Assembly (NCBI RefSeq): GCF_001718195.1
Contig: NZ_MCNV01000011.1
Location: 175,045 to 239,044, forward strand
Source: Paraburkholderia nodosa
GTDB lineage: Bacteria > Pseudomonadota > Gammaproteobacteria > Burkholderiales > Burkholderiaceae
Direction of reading: 5' to 3'
Length of the DNA: 64,000 bases
Part shown: piece after piece, positions 41,927 through 50,634 of the stretch
Position numbering within the stretch: position 1 is the first letter of the stretch
Layout of the letters: each line of letters opens with the position of its first letter
Position numbers and translations under genes: made by a program
The notes under the pieces: generated by a model
What the model saw: only the letters and a program-made list of their open reading frames with translations
Databases searched by the model: none
What the model was told of the DNA's origin: nothing

Positions 41927-43288
41927 TTAATTGTTCCAGCCAGGAATCCACGAAGTGCCCGCGAGCGGCACGCGTGCCATCGCTGCGGCTTCCACGGTCA
42001 GGGCGACCAGATCCTCGGGCTCGAGGTGATGCACGTTCTGCTTCCCGCAGGCACGCGCGATCGTCGTCAGCTCCATGTTCAACGTCTTCAGGTAGTTGCG
42101 CACACGGCGCGAACCTTCGTCGGGCAGGACGCGCTGCTCGAGAACGGCGTCCTGGGTCGTCACGCCAACGGGGCATTTGCCGGTATGGCAGTGGTGGCAG
42201 AAGCCCGGCGACGTGCCAAGCGCTGCATAGTCGGCAGCCGCCGAATGAAGTGCGCCGTTCTGGAAGTAGCTGTCGCTATTGCAGCCGAGTGCCATCAGCA
42301 TGCCCTGCCCGATCGCGACGGCGTCTGCGCCAAGCGCCAGCGCCTTGGCTACGTCGGCTCCCGTCCGTATGCCGCCCGACACGATCAGCTGCACCTGCCC
42401 TTTCATATTCAGGTCTTCGAGAGCATCCACCGCCTGGCGAACCGCAGCCAGCGTCGGAATCCCGACGTTCTCGATGAAGCAGGTCTGGGTGGCCGCGGTG
42501 CCCCCCTGCATTCCGTCGATCACGACCACGTCCGCGCCAGCATGTACCGCAAGCTTGACGTCGTTGAACGTGCGGGTTGCCCCGACCTTCACGTACACCG
42601 GCGTGTTCCAGTCAGTAATTTCGCGCAGTTCCTGGATCTTGATCGCCAGATCGTCGGGACCGGTCCAGTCCGGGTGGCGGCTCGCCGAGCGCTGATCGAC
42701 GCCGGCTGGCAAGGTACGCATCGCCGCCACGCGCGGATTGACTTTCTGCCCGAGCAGCATCCCGCCACCACCCGGCTTTGCGCCCTGGCCAATCACGATT
42801 TCGATCGCGTCGGCACGGCGCACGTCGTCCGGATTGAAGCCGTAGCGCGACGGCAGGCACTGATAGACCAGCGTCTTCGACGCGCGGCGCTCCTCCTGGG
42901 TCATGCCGCCGTCGCCGGTGGTCGTGGACGTGCCCATCGCCGTCGCGGCCTGCCCTAGCGCCTCCTTGACGTTCGCGGACAGTGCGCCGAAGCTCATGCC
43001 CGCAATCGTGACCGGAATATCCAGCACGACAGGTTTCTTCGCGAAGCGAGTGCCTAGCACGGTCTGGGTCGAGCACTTCTCGCGGTACCCTTCGAGCGGA
43101 TAGCGCGACAGCGACGCGCCGAGAAACAGCAGGTCGTCGAAATGCGGCACGTGGCGTTTCGCGCCCAGACCGCGGATCTCATAGAGACCTCGCTGTGCCG
43201 CCGAGTGGATATAGTCGATCGTCTTGCGGTCGTAGCCGTGCGACTCTTCGTGCTGCAAACGAACGAATTGAACGGGTTTGGCATCCAT
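41927..43288 (-). CDS. glxD: GlxD: FMN/Fe-S glutamate-synthase-like subunit
   Basis: 453 residues. It matches the FMN-binding domain of glutamate synthase: TTTGDGGMTQEERRASKTL, IGQGAKPGGGG, GMQGGTAATQ, then the 3Fe-4S cysteines in FCHHCHTGKCPVG. Stand-alone versions are GlxD of rhizobia and subunit C of N-methylglutamate synthase (MgsC), which joins a glutamyl donor to methylamine. ATG 43288 follows AAGG; a TTG at 43318 would overlap the glxC stop and is the alternative start. Third part of the GlxBCD enzyme. Confidence 0.9.
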   Translation of the reverse strand: MDAKPVQFVRLQHEESHGYDRKTIDYIHSAAQRGLYEIRGLGAKRHVPHFDDLLFLGASLSRYPLEGYREKCSTQTVLGTRFAKKPVVLDIPVTIAGMSFGALSANVKEALGQAATAMGTSTTTGDGGMTQEERRASKTLVYQCLPSRYGFNPDDVRRADAIEIVIGQGAKPGGGGMLLGQKVNPRVAAMRTLPAGVDQRSASRHPDWTGPDDLAIKIQELREITDWNTPVYVKVGATRTFNDVKLAVHAGADVVVIDGMQGGTAATQTCFIENVGIPTLAAVRQAVDALEDLNMKGQVQLIVSGGIRTGADVAKALALGADAVAIGQGMLMALGCNSDSYFQNGALHSAAADYAALGTSPGFCHHCHTGKCPVGVTTQDAVLEQRVLPDEGSRRVRNYLKTLNMELTTIARACGKQNVHHLEPEDLVALTVEAAAMARVPLAGTSWIPGWNN

Positions 43289-43314
43289 TGGGAACCTTCT
43301 CAGAGAGCGTGTGT

Positions 43315-44004
43315 TCAATATTCCTGATTGGCGTCGGCGTTCCAGTGATAGAGCGTGCGTGCCGACGCGATTCGCTTGAAGGACGCTGGATCGTGATCCA
43401 GCCCGCCCGCCGCCAGCAACACGCGCACTGCGTCGAGATCGGCATCGCTCATCGGTTCGTACTGCGCGTCCGCCCCGAGCGATTTCACTTCGCCGCGCAC
43501 GTAGAGCACCGCTTCATAGAGCGAATCGCCCAGCGCGTCGCCCGCGTCGCCGCATATCACCATGCGGCCCGCCTGTGCCATGAAGGCCGAGAAGCTGCCC
43601 ACGGAGCCGCCCACCACGATGTCGCCGCCCTTGAGCGAGATTCCGCAGCGCAGACCCGCGTCGCCGTCGATCACGAGCAGTCCGCCGTGCGCAGAAGCGC
43701 CCGCGCCGTTCGAGGCGAAGCCTCGCACATGCACCTTGCCGCTCATCATGTTCTCGGCGACGCCCGTGCCGGCGCTCCCCTCGATCACGATCGTCGCCTG
43801 CTGGTTCATCCCGCCGGCGTAGTAGCCCGCGTGGCCCTTGATCGTCACATGCAGGTCGGCATCTACGCCCACGGCGATGTTGTGTGCCCCATTCGGCGAC
43901 GTGACGGCGATGCGCTGCCCCGCCAGCGCCGCGGTGTCGCCGTGCAGGTATTGGTTCAGGTCCCGGACCGTCTGCGTCTCGAGGTCGAAATTCAGGCTTT
44001 CCAT
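43315..44004 (-). CDS. glxC: GlxC: glutamate synthase alpha-helix/beta-roll domain subunit
   Basis: 229 residues with repeated G-x-x-G-x-x-x-G turns (YAGGMNQQATIVIEGSAG, then MSGKVHVRGFASNGAGAS and VICGDAGDALGDS) that build the right-handed beta-helix of the GltB C-terminal domain. In the split enzyme it supports ammonia transfer between GlxB and GlxD; the counterpart in methylotrophs is MgsB. It overlaps the glxB end by 13 bases, so the subunits are coupled. Confidence 0.9.
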   Translation of the reverse strand: MESLNFDLETQTVRDLNQYLHGDTAALAGQRIAVTSPNGAHNIAVGVDADLHVTIKGHAGYYAGGMNQQATIVIEGSAGTGVAENMMSGKVHVRGFASNGAGASAHGGLLVIDGDAGLRCGISLKGGDIVVGGSVGSFSAFMAQAGRMVICGDAGDALGDSLYEAVLYVRGEVKSLGADAQYEPMSDADLDAVRVLLAAGGLDHDPASFKRIASARTLYHWNADANQEY

Positions 44005-44900
44005 ACGTACATCTCCTCGGGAGCGGGTTCGAAGACCTTCGCATTGCGGATATCGGGCAGATGCGCGAGCGAGCGAAACTCAGAGGCAATCGCTACGTAG
44101 TCGTCGTTCTCCGCGACCACGGCCGGCTTGCACGCGAACGGATCGCGGATCAGCGCGAGCTCGGTCGTCGTGCCCATCAGGAACGTATAGAAGCCGTCCA
44201 GCTCCTCGAAGCCTTTTTGCAGCGCCTCGGGCAGCGCATCGCCCTCGCGCAAACGCCATTCGATGAAACGGCAAGCGGCTTCGGTGTCGTTGTCGGTATC
44301 GAAGTGGATGCCGAGCGGCTCGAGCTTGCGCCGCACGCCATATGGGTTCGAAAGCGATCCGTTGTGCACGAGGCAGAAGTCCTCTCCCGCCGTGAACGGA
44401 TGCGCGCGGTCCGGCGTGACGGCCGATTCCGTGGCCATGCGCGTGTGGCCGACGAGGTGCGAGCCTTTGAGGTTCGCGAAGTCATAGCGCGCGGCCACTT
44501 CGGCCGGCGAGCCGATGTCCTTGTAGAGATCGATCGAGCGTCCAGTGGAAAGCAGATAGAGCTTCGGATAGTGCTCGCGCAACCACACCTTGACGCGCTC
44601 CGCATCGCCCTGGAGCGTGAGCACTGCATGATTGCCCTTCACGTCGAAGCGCGCGGTGACGTCCATGGCGTGGTTGAGCGCGTCGGCGAGTGCGGCCCAG
44701 GGAAATTGCGCGCCCTCGTCCGTGAAGCCCGCGTAGAGGCTCAGCTTGCGCTGGCTCGCATCCACCTCGCTGCCGAACACCGCTAGCCCCGCCGAATCGG
44801 GTCCGCGCTCGGTCATGCCGATCAGCATCGGCACCATCAGCTCGCCGAGCCGCTCGCGTAGCGCCGGCGTCTTCACCAGCAACCCTACGATTCCACACAT
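43992..44900 (-). CDS. glxB: GlxB: class II glutamine amidotransferase subunit
   Basis: 302 residues. MCGIVGLL at the start gives the N-terminal Cys nucleophile after Met removal; HTRMATESAVTPDRAHPF and the HNGSLSNP motif complete the Ntn-hydrolase glutaminase site. It releases ammonia or an amine from a gamma-glutamyl amide; the homologue in the N-methylglutamate pathway is MgsA. A TAAGGAG site lies just before ATG 44900 and overlaps the glnT stop, so the operon runs glnT-glxB-glxC-glxD. Confidence 0.9.
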   Translation of the reverse strand: MCGIVGLLVKTPALRERLGELMVPMLIGMTERGPDSAGLAVFGSEVDASQRKLSLYAGFTDEGAQFPWAALADALNHAMDVTARFDVKGNHAVLTLQGDAERVKVWLREHYPKLYLLSTGRSIDLYKDIGSPAEVAARYDFANLKGSHLVGHTRMATESAVTPDRAHPFTAGEDFCLVHNGSLSNPYGVRRKLEPLGIHFDTDNDTEAACRFIEWRLREGDALPEALQKGFEELDGFYTFLMGTTTELALIRDPFACKPAVVAENDDYVAIASEFRSLAHLPDIRNAKVFEPAPEEMYVWKA

Positions 44901-44912
44901 TGTGTGTTCTCC

Positions 44913-46301
44913 TTAGAAAAATTCGAGGTAGCTCTTGAGTTCCCAGTCGGACACGTGCCGCATGTATTCGAGCCATTCCATGCGCTTGAGCTTGAGGAAC
45001 TCACCGGCCAGGGGGCCGAGCGCTTCGCAGATCAGTGTGTCCGCCTCGAGCGCGTCGAGCGCCTGCTCGAGGTTTTGCGGCAACACCGCAATGCCGTGCG
45101 CGGCAAGTCGCTCCGACGACCACTCGTAAAGGTTTTCGTTTGCCGGTGCGCCCGGATCGAGTTGCCGGTCGATCCCGTCGAGCCCCGCGGCAATCACGGC
45201 GGCCGTTGCGAGGTACGGGTTGCAGGAGCCGTCCGGCAGACGCAGTTCGATGCGCTCGCCGGGCATGCGCACCATGGTCGAGCGGTTGTTGTCGCCATAA
45301 CTCACATAGGCCGGCGCCCACGTCGCGCCGGTGAGCGAGCGTCCCACCACGAGGCGCTTGTACGAATTGACGGTCGGATTGCACAGCGCGGTGAGCGCGG
45401 GGGCGTGCGCAAGAATGCCGGCGGTGAACTGGTAGCCGAGCGTCGACAGGCCCATGCCCAGCGGGTCGCCGCCGTCGGCGAACAGATTGCGCTTGCCGTC
45501 GCCGATCGAGATGTGCATGTGCATGCCGTTGCCGGGCCGGTTCGCGAACGGCTTCGCCATGAACGAGCAGATCATGCCTAGCTCGTTGGCAATCTCCGAC
45601 GCGGCCATCTTGAAGAACACGTAGTGGTCGCACGACGTCAGGCAGTCGGTGTACGTGTAGTTGATTTCGAACTGGCCGTTGGCGTCCTCGTGGTCGATCT
45701 GATAGACGTCGATGCCGACCGAGCGCAGTGCTTCGGTGAGCCGCTCGAGAAACACCCGCGTGCGCGATAGCCCCTTATAGTCGTAGCACGGCTTCGCCAG
45801 CGTGTCGCTGGGGTCGCACGGTTCGAGGGTTCCGCTAGCGGAGCGGCGCAGCAGCGAGAATTCCGGCTCGAGTCCTGTGAAAAGGGTCCAGTCGCGCTCG
45901 GTCAGGCGTGCTACCTGGCGCTTGAGCGTGACGCGTGAATCGAACGGCCACGCTTCGCCGTTCACGTGCCCCTCGCAGACGATGCGTGCGAGGCCCGGCT
46001 GCCAGGGAACGGGCGTGAGCGTCGCGAGATCGCCGACGGCCATGAAATCGGGGCCGTTCGGCTCGATGCCGACACCCCAGATCGCAAACCCTGCGAAGCC
46101 GGCTCCCGCCTCGAGCACCGTCTTCAAATGCGCGACCGGCACCGACTTGGCCTTTGCGACACCATGGATGTCGACGAACTGCGCCAAAACGTATTTCACG
46201 CCCTGCTGAGCAAGCCAGCCCTGCGCGTTTTCTGCCGAGTCGAAACGGGGCACGCTTCCGGGCTCGCTGAGCGGCAGCTTACTCGCGTCGTTCAGATTCA
46301 T
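44913..46301 (-). CDS. glnT: Glutamine synthetase III type enzyme, GlnT/GmaS-like
   Basis: 462 residues. Catalytic features of the glutamine synthetase family: EFSLL (metal Glu), QFEINYTY, the NGMHMHIS signature, and GERIELRLPDGSCNPY. The N-terminus (KYVLAQFVDIHGVAKAKSVP) belongs to the GlnT subgroup that includes gamma-glutamylmethylamide synthetase (GmaS) rather than GlnA. The enzyme would couple glutamate with ammonia or an alkylamine using ATP. ATG 46301 was chosen as the family start; there is a GGAG before it. Position ahead of glxBCD supports the GmaS reading, though GlnT of rhizobia also precedes glx genes. Confidence 0.9.
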   Translation of the reverse strand: MNLNDASKLPLSEPGSVPRFDSAENAQGWLAQQGVKYVLAQFVDIHGVAKAKSVPVAHLKTVLEAGAGFAGFAIWGVGIEPNGPDFMAVGDLATLTPVPWQPGLARIVCEGHVNGEAWPFDSRVTLKRQVARLTERDWTLFTGLEPEFSLLRRSASGTLEPCDPSDTLAKPCYDYKGLSRTRVFLERLTEALRSVGIDVYQIDHEDANGQFEINYTYTDCLTSCDHYVFFKMAASEIANELGMICSFMAKPFANRPGNGMHMHISIGDGKRNLFADGGDPLGMGLSTLGYQFTAGILAHAPALTALCNPTVNSYKRLVVGRSLTGATWAPAYVSYGDNNRSTMVRMPGERIELRLPDGSCNPYLATAAVIAAGLDGIDRQLDPGAPANENLYEWSSERLAAHGIAVLPQNLEQALDALEADTLICEALGPLAGEFLKLKRMEWLEYMRHVSDWELKSYLEFF

Positions 46302-46467
46302 CGTCACTCCTTGCACCAACTCCGTTTGCGGTTGAAAGAGGCTGGGCACATCGTGCCTGGGCCGGTTCCGGGGTCTTGCTGGCCATCGTTCAGGGCGCTC
46401 ATGCGCACCCGCCATTGCGCACTCGTTGCACTTCTCGTTACGCGCTCCGTCTGGAACTTCTTTTCCT

Positions 46468-46490
46468 GCCATGCAACAATGCTTCATGGC
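46468..46490. promoter_or_regulatory. Inverted repeat in the glnT-regulator divergent region
   Basis: GCCATG and CATGGC separated by 11 bases within the 258 bases between glnT and the XRE-cupin gene. A candidate binding site for that regulator; short arms make it tentative. Confidence 0.35.
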
Positions 46491-46559
46491 GTGAAACAGC
46501 CGGCGCGCGCCACTGCGTGCCGGCCAGCTACGCGTCAAGCATTTCTACCGAGGCCGATC

Positions 46560-47162
46560 ATGCACGCTGGGGACGACAACAAAACTGCGCTCGAGCGCTT
46601 TCTGGGCGCCACCATTCGCGACTTGCGCCAGCGCCACGACCTGACCATCGCCCAGGTCGCCGACCAGGCCGGCATCAGCCGCGGCATGCTCTCGAAGATC
46701 GAGAACGCGCAGACCTCAACGGGACTCGACGTCCTGCACCGCATCGCCCAGGCGCTCGGCGTCTCTCTTTCCGCGCTCTTTCGCAACTTCGACGTGCCGC
46801 AAGGCGACGCGCAACTCGTCAAGAAAGGCGCGGGCATGGAAGTCGTTCGCAAGGGCACCAAACGCGGCCATACCTACCATCTGCTCGCCTACGACCAGGG
46901 CCCGCGCAAAGCCTTCGAGCCCTTCCTCATCACCATGGAGGACGAAGCAGAACGCTTCCCGACCTTCGAACACCCCGGCACCGAATTCATCCACATGCTC
47001 AAGGGGGTGATCGAATACCGCCACGGCCAGCAAACCTACATCCTCCATCCCGGCGACACGCTTACTTTCCAGGCCGATATTCCTCACGGCCCCGAGCGCC
47101 TCATCAAGACGCCCATCCAGTTCCTGTCGATCTTCATCTATCCGCCGGGAACCGCCGACTGA
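46560..47162 (+). CDS. XRE-family regulator with C-terminal cupin
   Basis: 200 residues. Residues ~15-70 are an XRE helix-turn-helix (LRQRHDLTIAQVADQAGISR, GMLSKIENAQTSTGLDVLHR); residues ~110-195 form a cupin barrel (EHPGTEFIHMLKGVIEYRHG, LHPGDTLTFQADIPHGPERL). This build is shared with PuuR and similar sensors of amines and amino acids. It is divergent from the glnT-glxBCD operon and is its likely regulator; the cupin would bind the inducer. Confidence 0.92.
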   Translation: MHAGDDNKTALERFLGATIRDLRQRHDLTIAQVADQAGISRGMLSKIENAQTSTGLDVLHRIAQALGVSLSALFRNFDVPQGDAQLVKKGAGMEVVRKGTKRGHTYHLLAYDQGPRKAFEPFLITMEDEAERFPTFEHPGTEFIHMLKGVIEYRHGQQTYILHPGDTLTFQADIPHGPERLIKTPIQFLSIFIYPPGTAD

Positions 47163-47477
47163 GGCGCAAGCCTTGCAGCCTCGCCTGTGCTGCTTCTTAT
47201 GCAACGTCCGTGCCATGTTTATCTTCATGAACTAAAAATTCCTGCAGATAAACATCTGGCACGCACGCCGGCCCTGTCCCGCTTACTTTCCCAATTCGCT
47301 TGCACCGGCGTTTGCCTGCTGACGGTGCGCGTTTTTCCTGTCTGCCGTGCGCTGCTGCACTGAATCGGGACGCGGGCTTACGCTCGGTTATCAGAAATAC
47401 TTATGTACGCACGAGCATCGGTGCGAGCGCCTTAACGCGTCGAGCGCCGCCTCTCGTACAAAAATATCGCGGATCCG
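47163..47477. other. Intergenic stretch with a long inverted repeat
   Basis: Between two converging regulators. It contains the arms TGCCATGTTTATCT (47211-47224) and AGATAAACATCTGGCA (47246-47261), complementary but for a 2-base insertion. There is no gene here and no clear T-run. Confidence 0.5.
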
Positions 47478-48443
47478 CTACGTCAATGCGTCTTCGGGCA
47501 GTTGCGGCAGCGCGCGCGCGAGTGCCGGCCTGATGGAGGCGTCAAGCACGCGCCGCGTCAACGCAACGATCTCGTGCGCAAACGCGTCCCACTCGCCCTG
47601 TCGATGCAGCAGGAAGAAGTCGCGCCGCCCGAGCCGTCCGGCCGGCAGCGGCAACACGGCGATCTCAGGCAAATAATGGCGCGCCTGCCAAAGACACAAC
47701 GGCGTGGAAATCGAGAAGCCGAGCCGGGCCGCGACGAGGCTCAGGAGCGGATCGGTCGCGTCGAATTCATAGCGGCGCGGACTGTTGATGCCGAGGTGCC
47801 GCGCATAGCGCTCGATCTGCTGTCCGATCACAGAGCGAGGGGTATAGCGGATCATCGGCATTTCGAGCGCAAGCGTGCGCCAGTCGATGTTCCCGCGCTC
47901 GGCAATCAAGGCGCGCGAGACGACCACGACGAACGCCTCCGAAAAGAGCGGCGCCTCGACGATGCGCGCGTCGTTGAGAGTCGTCTGCGTGCATACCGCG
48001 AGATCGAGCTCGCGATCGTGCAACTGCTTGCTCAAGCCGGGGGTCAAACCGGACCACAACGCAATCTGCCGTGCCGAGCCCGACACCGCGCGAATCAGCT
48101 CCGGGCCCACGGTCGCCGCGAACGAATCCACGCAGCCAAGCCGCACGGGCAAGCTGCCCGCGTTCGATGTGTCGCCGATGCGCGCGCTGACCATCTGCGC
48201 ATGCTCGAGCAGCGGGCCTGCCAGTTCGAGCAGCGCGCGGCCCGCGACGTTCGGCCGGGGAGGCCGGCTTTCGCGATCGAACAGGACCACGCCCTGATCT
48301 CGCTCGAGCGCCGCGATGGCCTGGCTCACCGCGCTCTGGCTCACGCCGAGCTGCTTCGCCGCGCCGGTCATCGAGCCGGTCTCGCACACCGCGAGAAAAG
48401 CCTGCAAGGCGTTGAGGTCGATTGGCGCCTGGGTACGTCTCAT
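47478..48443 (-). CDS. LysR-family transcriptional regulator
   Basis: 321 residues from ATG 48443, six bases after GGAG. The N-terminal NALQAFLAVCETGSMTGAAK and LGVSQSAVSQAIAALERDQG helices are LysR; the effector domain follows. It is divergent from the DAO-EtfB-EtfA operon (184 bases apart) and is the probable controller. An in-frame upstream start at 48494 lacks a ribosome site. Confidence 0.92.
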   Translation of the reverse strand: MRRTQAPIDLNALQAFLAVCETGSMTGAAKQLGVSQSAVSQAIAALERDQGVVLFDRESRPPRPNVAGRALLELAGPLLEHAQMVSARIGDTSNAGSLPVRLGCVDSFAATVGPELIRAVSGSARQIALWSGLTPGLSKQLHDRELDLAVCTQTTLNDARIVEAPLFSEAFVVVVSRALIAERGNIDWRTLALEMPMIRYTPRSVIGQQIERYARHLGINSPRRYEFDATDPLLSLVAARLGFSISTPLCLWQARHYLPEIAVLPLPAGRLGRRDFFLLHRQGEWDAFAHEIVALTRRVLDASIRPALARALPQLPEDALT

Positions 48444-48626
48444 GAGGAGCTCCGCGAAAATCTGCGCAAATGACGCTACCGCGTCGTCTTCCACATGGTG
48501 CCGCCCGGACGGCTCAACACACGGACGATGAGCAAATGCGTCGACGAGCCATAAGTTTGCCTAATACAAAATAATGGCGGGCAGCCGGGACGCAGAATTT
48601 GCCCATCGTTCACCCACGAGGGCACC

Positions 48627-49814
48627 ATGAGCCACTTTGACTATGTCGTGATAGGCGCCGGCGTCATCGGCACGTCCGTCGCCCACCATCTCGCCGCGCT
48701 CGGCGCGAACAGCGTTCTCGTCCTCGATCAAGGGACGATCGGGGCGGGCACCACCTCGCAGTCTTCCGGGCTGCTGCGCACGCATTACTCGGTGCGCCAG
48801 AACGTCCAACTCGCCCGCGCTTCCTGGTGGGCCTTCAACAATTTCGCCGACTATCTCGGGGACGACGAAGCCTCCTGCGGCCTCGTCAAATGCGGCTACA
48901 TGATCAGCGCGCCCGAGGGCGACAAGCTCGACCCGCTGGCAGCCTCGCTGCGCGCCCAGCAGGAAATGGGCATCGAGGTACAACTGCTCGACCGCCAGAC
49001 GGCGCAGGCGCGCCTGCCGATCGCCACCTTCGACGACGCCGCGCTGATCGGCTTCGAGCCAGAAGCCGGCTTCGCCGACGCCTATCTCGTCGCGACCAGC
49101 TTCGCACGCTCTGCGCGCCGCCGCGGCGTAAAGATCATGGAAGGGGTGCGCGTGACCGGCCTCGTGCGCGAAGGCCGCCGCGTGGTAGGCGTGCAAACGT
49201 CGGCGGGACGCTTTGGTTGCGGCACGCTCGTCAGCACGCAAAACATCTGGACCCCTGAACTCTCCGAATGGATCGGCGTGCCGCTGCCGGTCAAGCCCGA
49301 GCGCCACACCGTGCTCGCGCTCGAATGCGAAGCCGCCCCCTACACGTTCGCCATGCCCGCATTCAAGGACCTCGGCTCGCCGGGCATGCTCTATTTCCGC
49401 AGCTACGGCGGCAGCCAGATGCTGGTCTCCGAAGGCGTGGTGGGCGAAACGCTCAATGCGCCCGAGACCGAGCAGGGCGAGATCTCCCTCGACTATGTGG
49501 CCGAAGTCGGCGCACAGGTGGCCGAACACTTTCCCGCCTACGAAACGGCGGGGCTCGCCTCGTCGTGGACCGGCGTGTACGACGTCACACCCGACTGGAA
49601 CCCCGTGCTCGGCAACGTTGCCGACGTGGAAGGCCTCACGGTGGGCTTCGGCTTCTCGGGTCACGGCTTCAAGCTCTCGCCGGGCATCGGCAAGCTGCTC
49701 GCCCAGCACGCGCTCGGCCTGGCCACCGACGTCTCTCTCGAACCGTACGCACTCGAACGCTTTGCGAGCGGCGCGCTGCTGACCGGCAAGTACGGTCTCG
49801 GCGCGGTGTCGTAA
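48627..49814 (+). CDS. DAO-family FAD oxidoreductase, ETF-linked
   Basis: 395 residues. FAD-binding YVVIGAGVIGTSVAHHLA, then TTSQSSGLLRTHYS (a region that in sarcosine and dimethylglycine oxidising enzymes lies near the flavin), and the C-terminal VGFGFSGHGFKLSPGIGKLL. The nearest relatives oxidise N-methyl or N-alkyl amino acids (sarcosine, N-methylglutamate-like substrates). The next two genes are EtfB and EtfA, 44 bases on, so electrons pass to ETF and not to oxygen. Substrate could be supplied by the GlxBCD enzyme; inference. Confidence 0.88.
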   Translation: MSHFDYVVIGAGVIGTSVAHHLAALGANSVLVLDQGTIGAGTTSQSSGLLRTHYSVRQNVQLARASWWAFNNFADYLGDDEASCGLVKCGYMISAPEGDKLDPLAASLRAQQEMGIEVQLLDRQTAQARLPIATFDDAALIGFEPEAGFADAYLVATSFARSARRRGVKIMEGVRVTGLVREGRRVVGVQTSAGRFGCGTLVSTQNIWTPELSEWIGVPLPVKPERHTVLALECEAAPYTFAMPAFKDLGSPGMLYFRSYGGSQMLVSEGVVGETLNAPETEQGEISLDYVAEVGAQVAEHFPAYETAGLASSWTGVYDVTPDWNPVLGNVADVEGLTVGFGFSGHGFKLSPGIGKLLAQHALGLATDVSLEPYALERFASGALLTGKYGLGAVS

Positions 49815-49858
49815 CACCAGCGCGCAATGTGCTTTCTCATGCAAACAGGAGAAAACAG

Positions 49859-50632
49859 ATGACTGTCCGCATTCTCGTACCCGTCAAGCGCGTGGTCGAC
49901 CCGAACGTGCGCGTGCGCGTGAGCAGCGCCGGCGCGATCGAAACGGCAGGGCTCAAGATGTCGCTCAATCCGTTCGACGAATGCGCGCTCGAGAAAGCGT
50001 TGCAACTGAAGGAAGCCGGGGTGGCCTCGCACATCACGGTGCTGACCTGCGGCCTGCCCGCGCACCAGGACGTGCTGCGCACCGCGCTCGCCATGGGCGC
50101 CGACGACGCGGTGCTGATCGACACGGGGGCCGCCACGGCCACGCTCGATTCGCTCGCCGTTGCGCGGCTCGTGGCCGCACACATGAACGAGGTCGACTAC
50201 GGTCTCGTGCTGTGCGGCAAGCAGGCCATCGACGGCGACGTGGGCGGCGTGGCCGCCATGCTCGCCGCACTGCTGGGCTGGCCGCAGGCGCTGAATGCGA
50301 GCGCGCTCGACGCCATCGACGGCGGCTGGCGCGCGAGCTGCGGCGACGATGCGGGCACCGCCACGTGGCAGCTCGACGGCCCCGCCGTGATCAGCGCCGA
50401 TCTGCGCCTGGCCGAGCCGCGCCGCGTGACACTGCCGAGCATCGTCAAGGCGAAGCAAAAGCCGCTCGCCACGCGAGAGGCGGACGCGCTCGGCGGCGTG
50501 TCGAGCGCCCGCAGCCACGTGCTGAAACTGAACGATCCGCCCGTACGCGAGCCTGGTCTGAAGGTGGACAGTGTCGACGCGCTGCTCGCAGCACTCGCCG
50601 ATCGACGCGTATTTGAATCCGTGGGAGTTTGA
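49859..50632 (+). CDS. etfB: Electron transfer flavoprotein beta subunit
   Basis: 257 residues. ILVPVKRVVDPNVRVRV, NPFDECALEKALQLKE, LCGKQAIDGDVGGVAAMLAA and the adenine-nucleotide loop before PSIVKAKQKPL are EtfB features. It binds AMP and docks the dehydrogenase. ATG 49859 follows AGGAGA. Dedicated copy: it sits directly behind a DAO-type dehydrogenase and before etfA (2-base gap). Confidence 0.95.
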   Translation: MTVRILVPVKRVVDPNVRVRVSSAGAIETAGLKMSLNPFDECALEKALQLKEAGVASHITVLTCGLPAHQDVLRTALAMGADDAVLIDTGAATATLDSLAVARLVAAHMNEVDYGLVLCGKQAIDGDVGGVAAMLAALLGWPQALNASALDAIDGGWRASCGDDAGTATWQLDGPAVISADLRLAEPRRVTLPSIVKAKQKPLATREADALGGVSSARSHVLKLNDPPVREPGLKVDSVDALLAALADRRVFESVGV

Positions 50633-50634
50633 CT

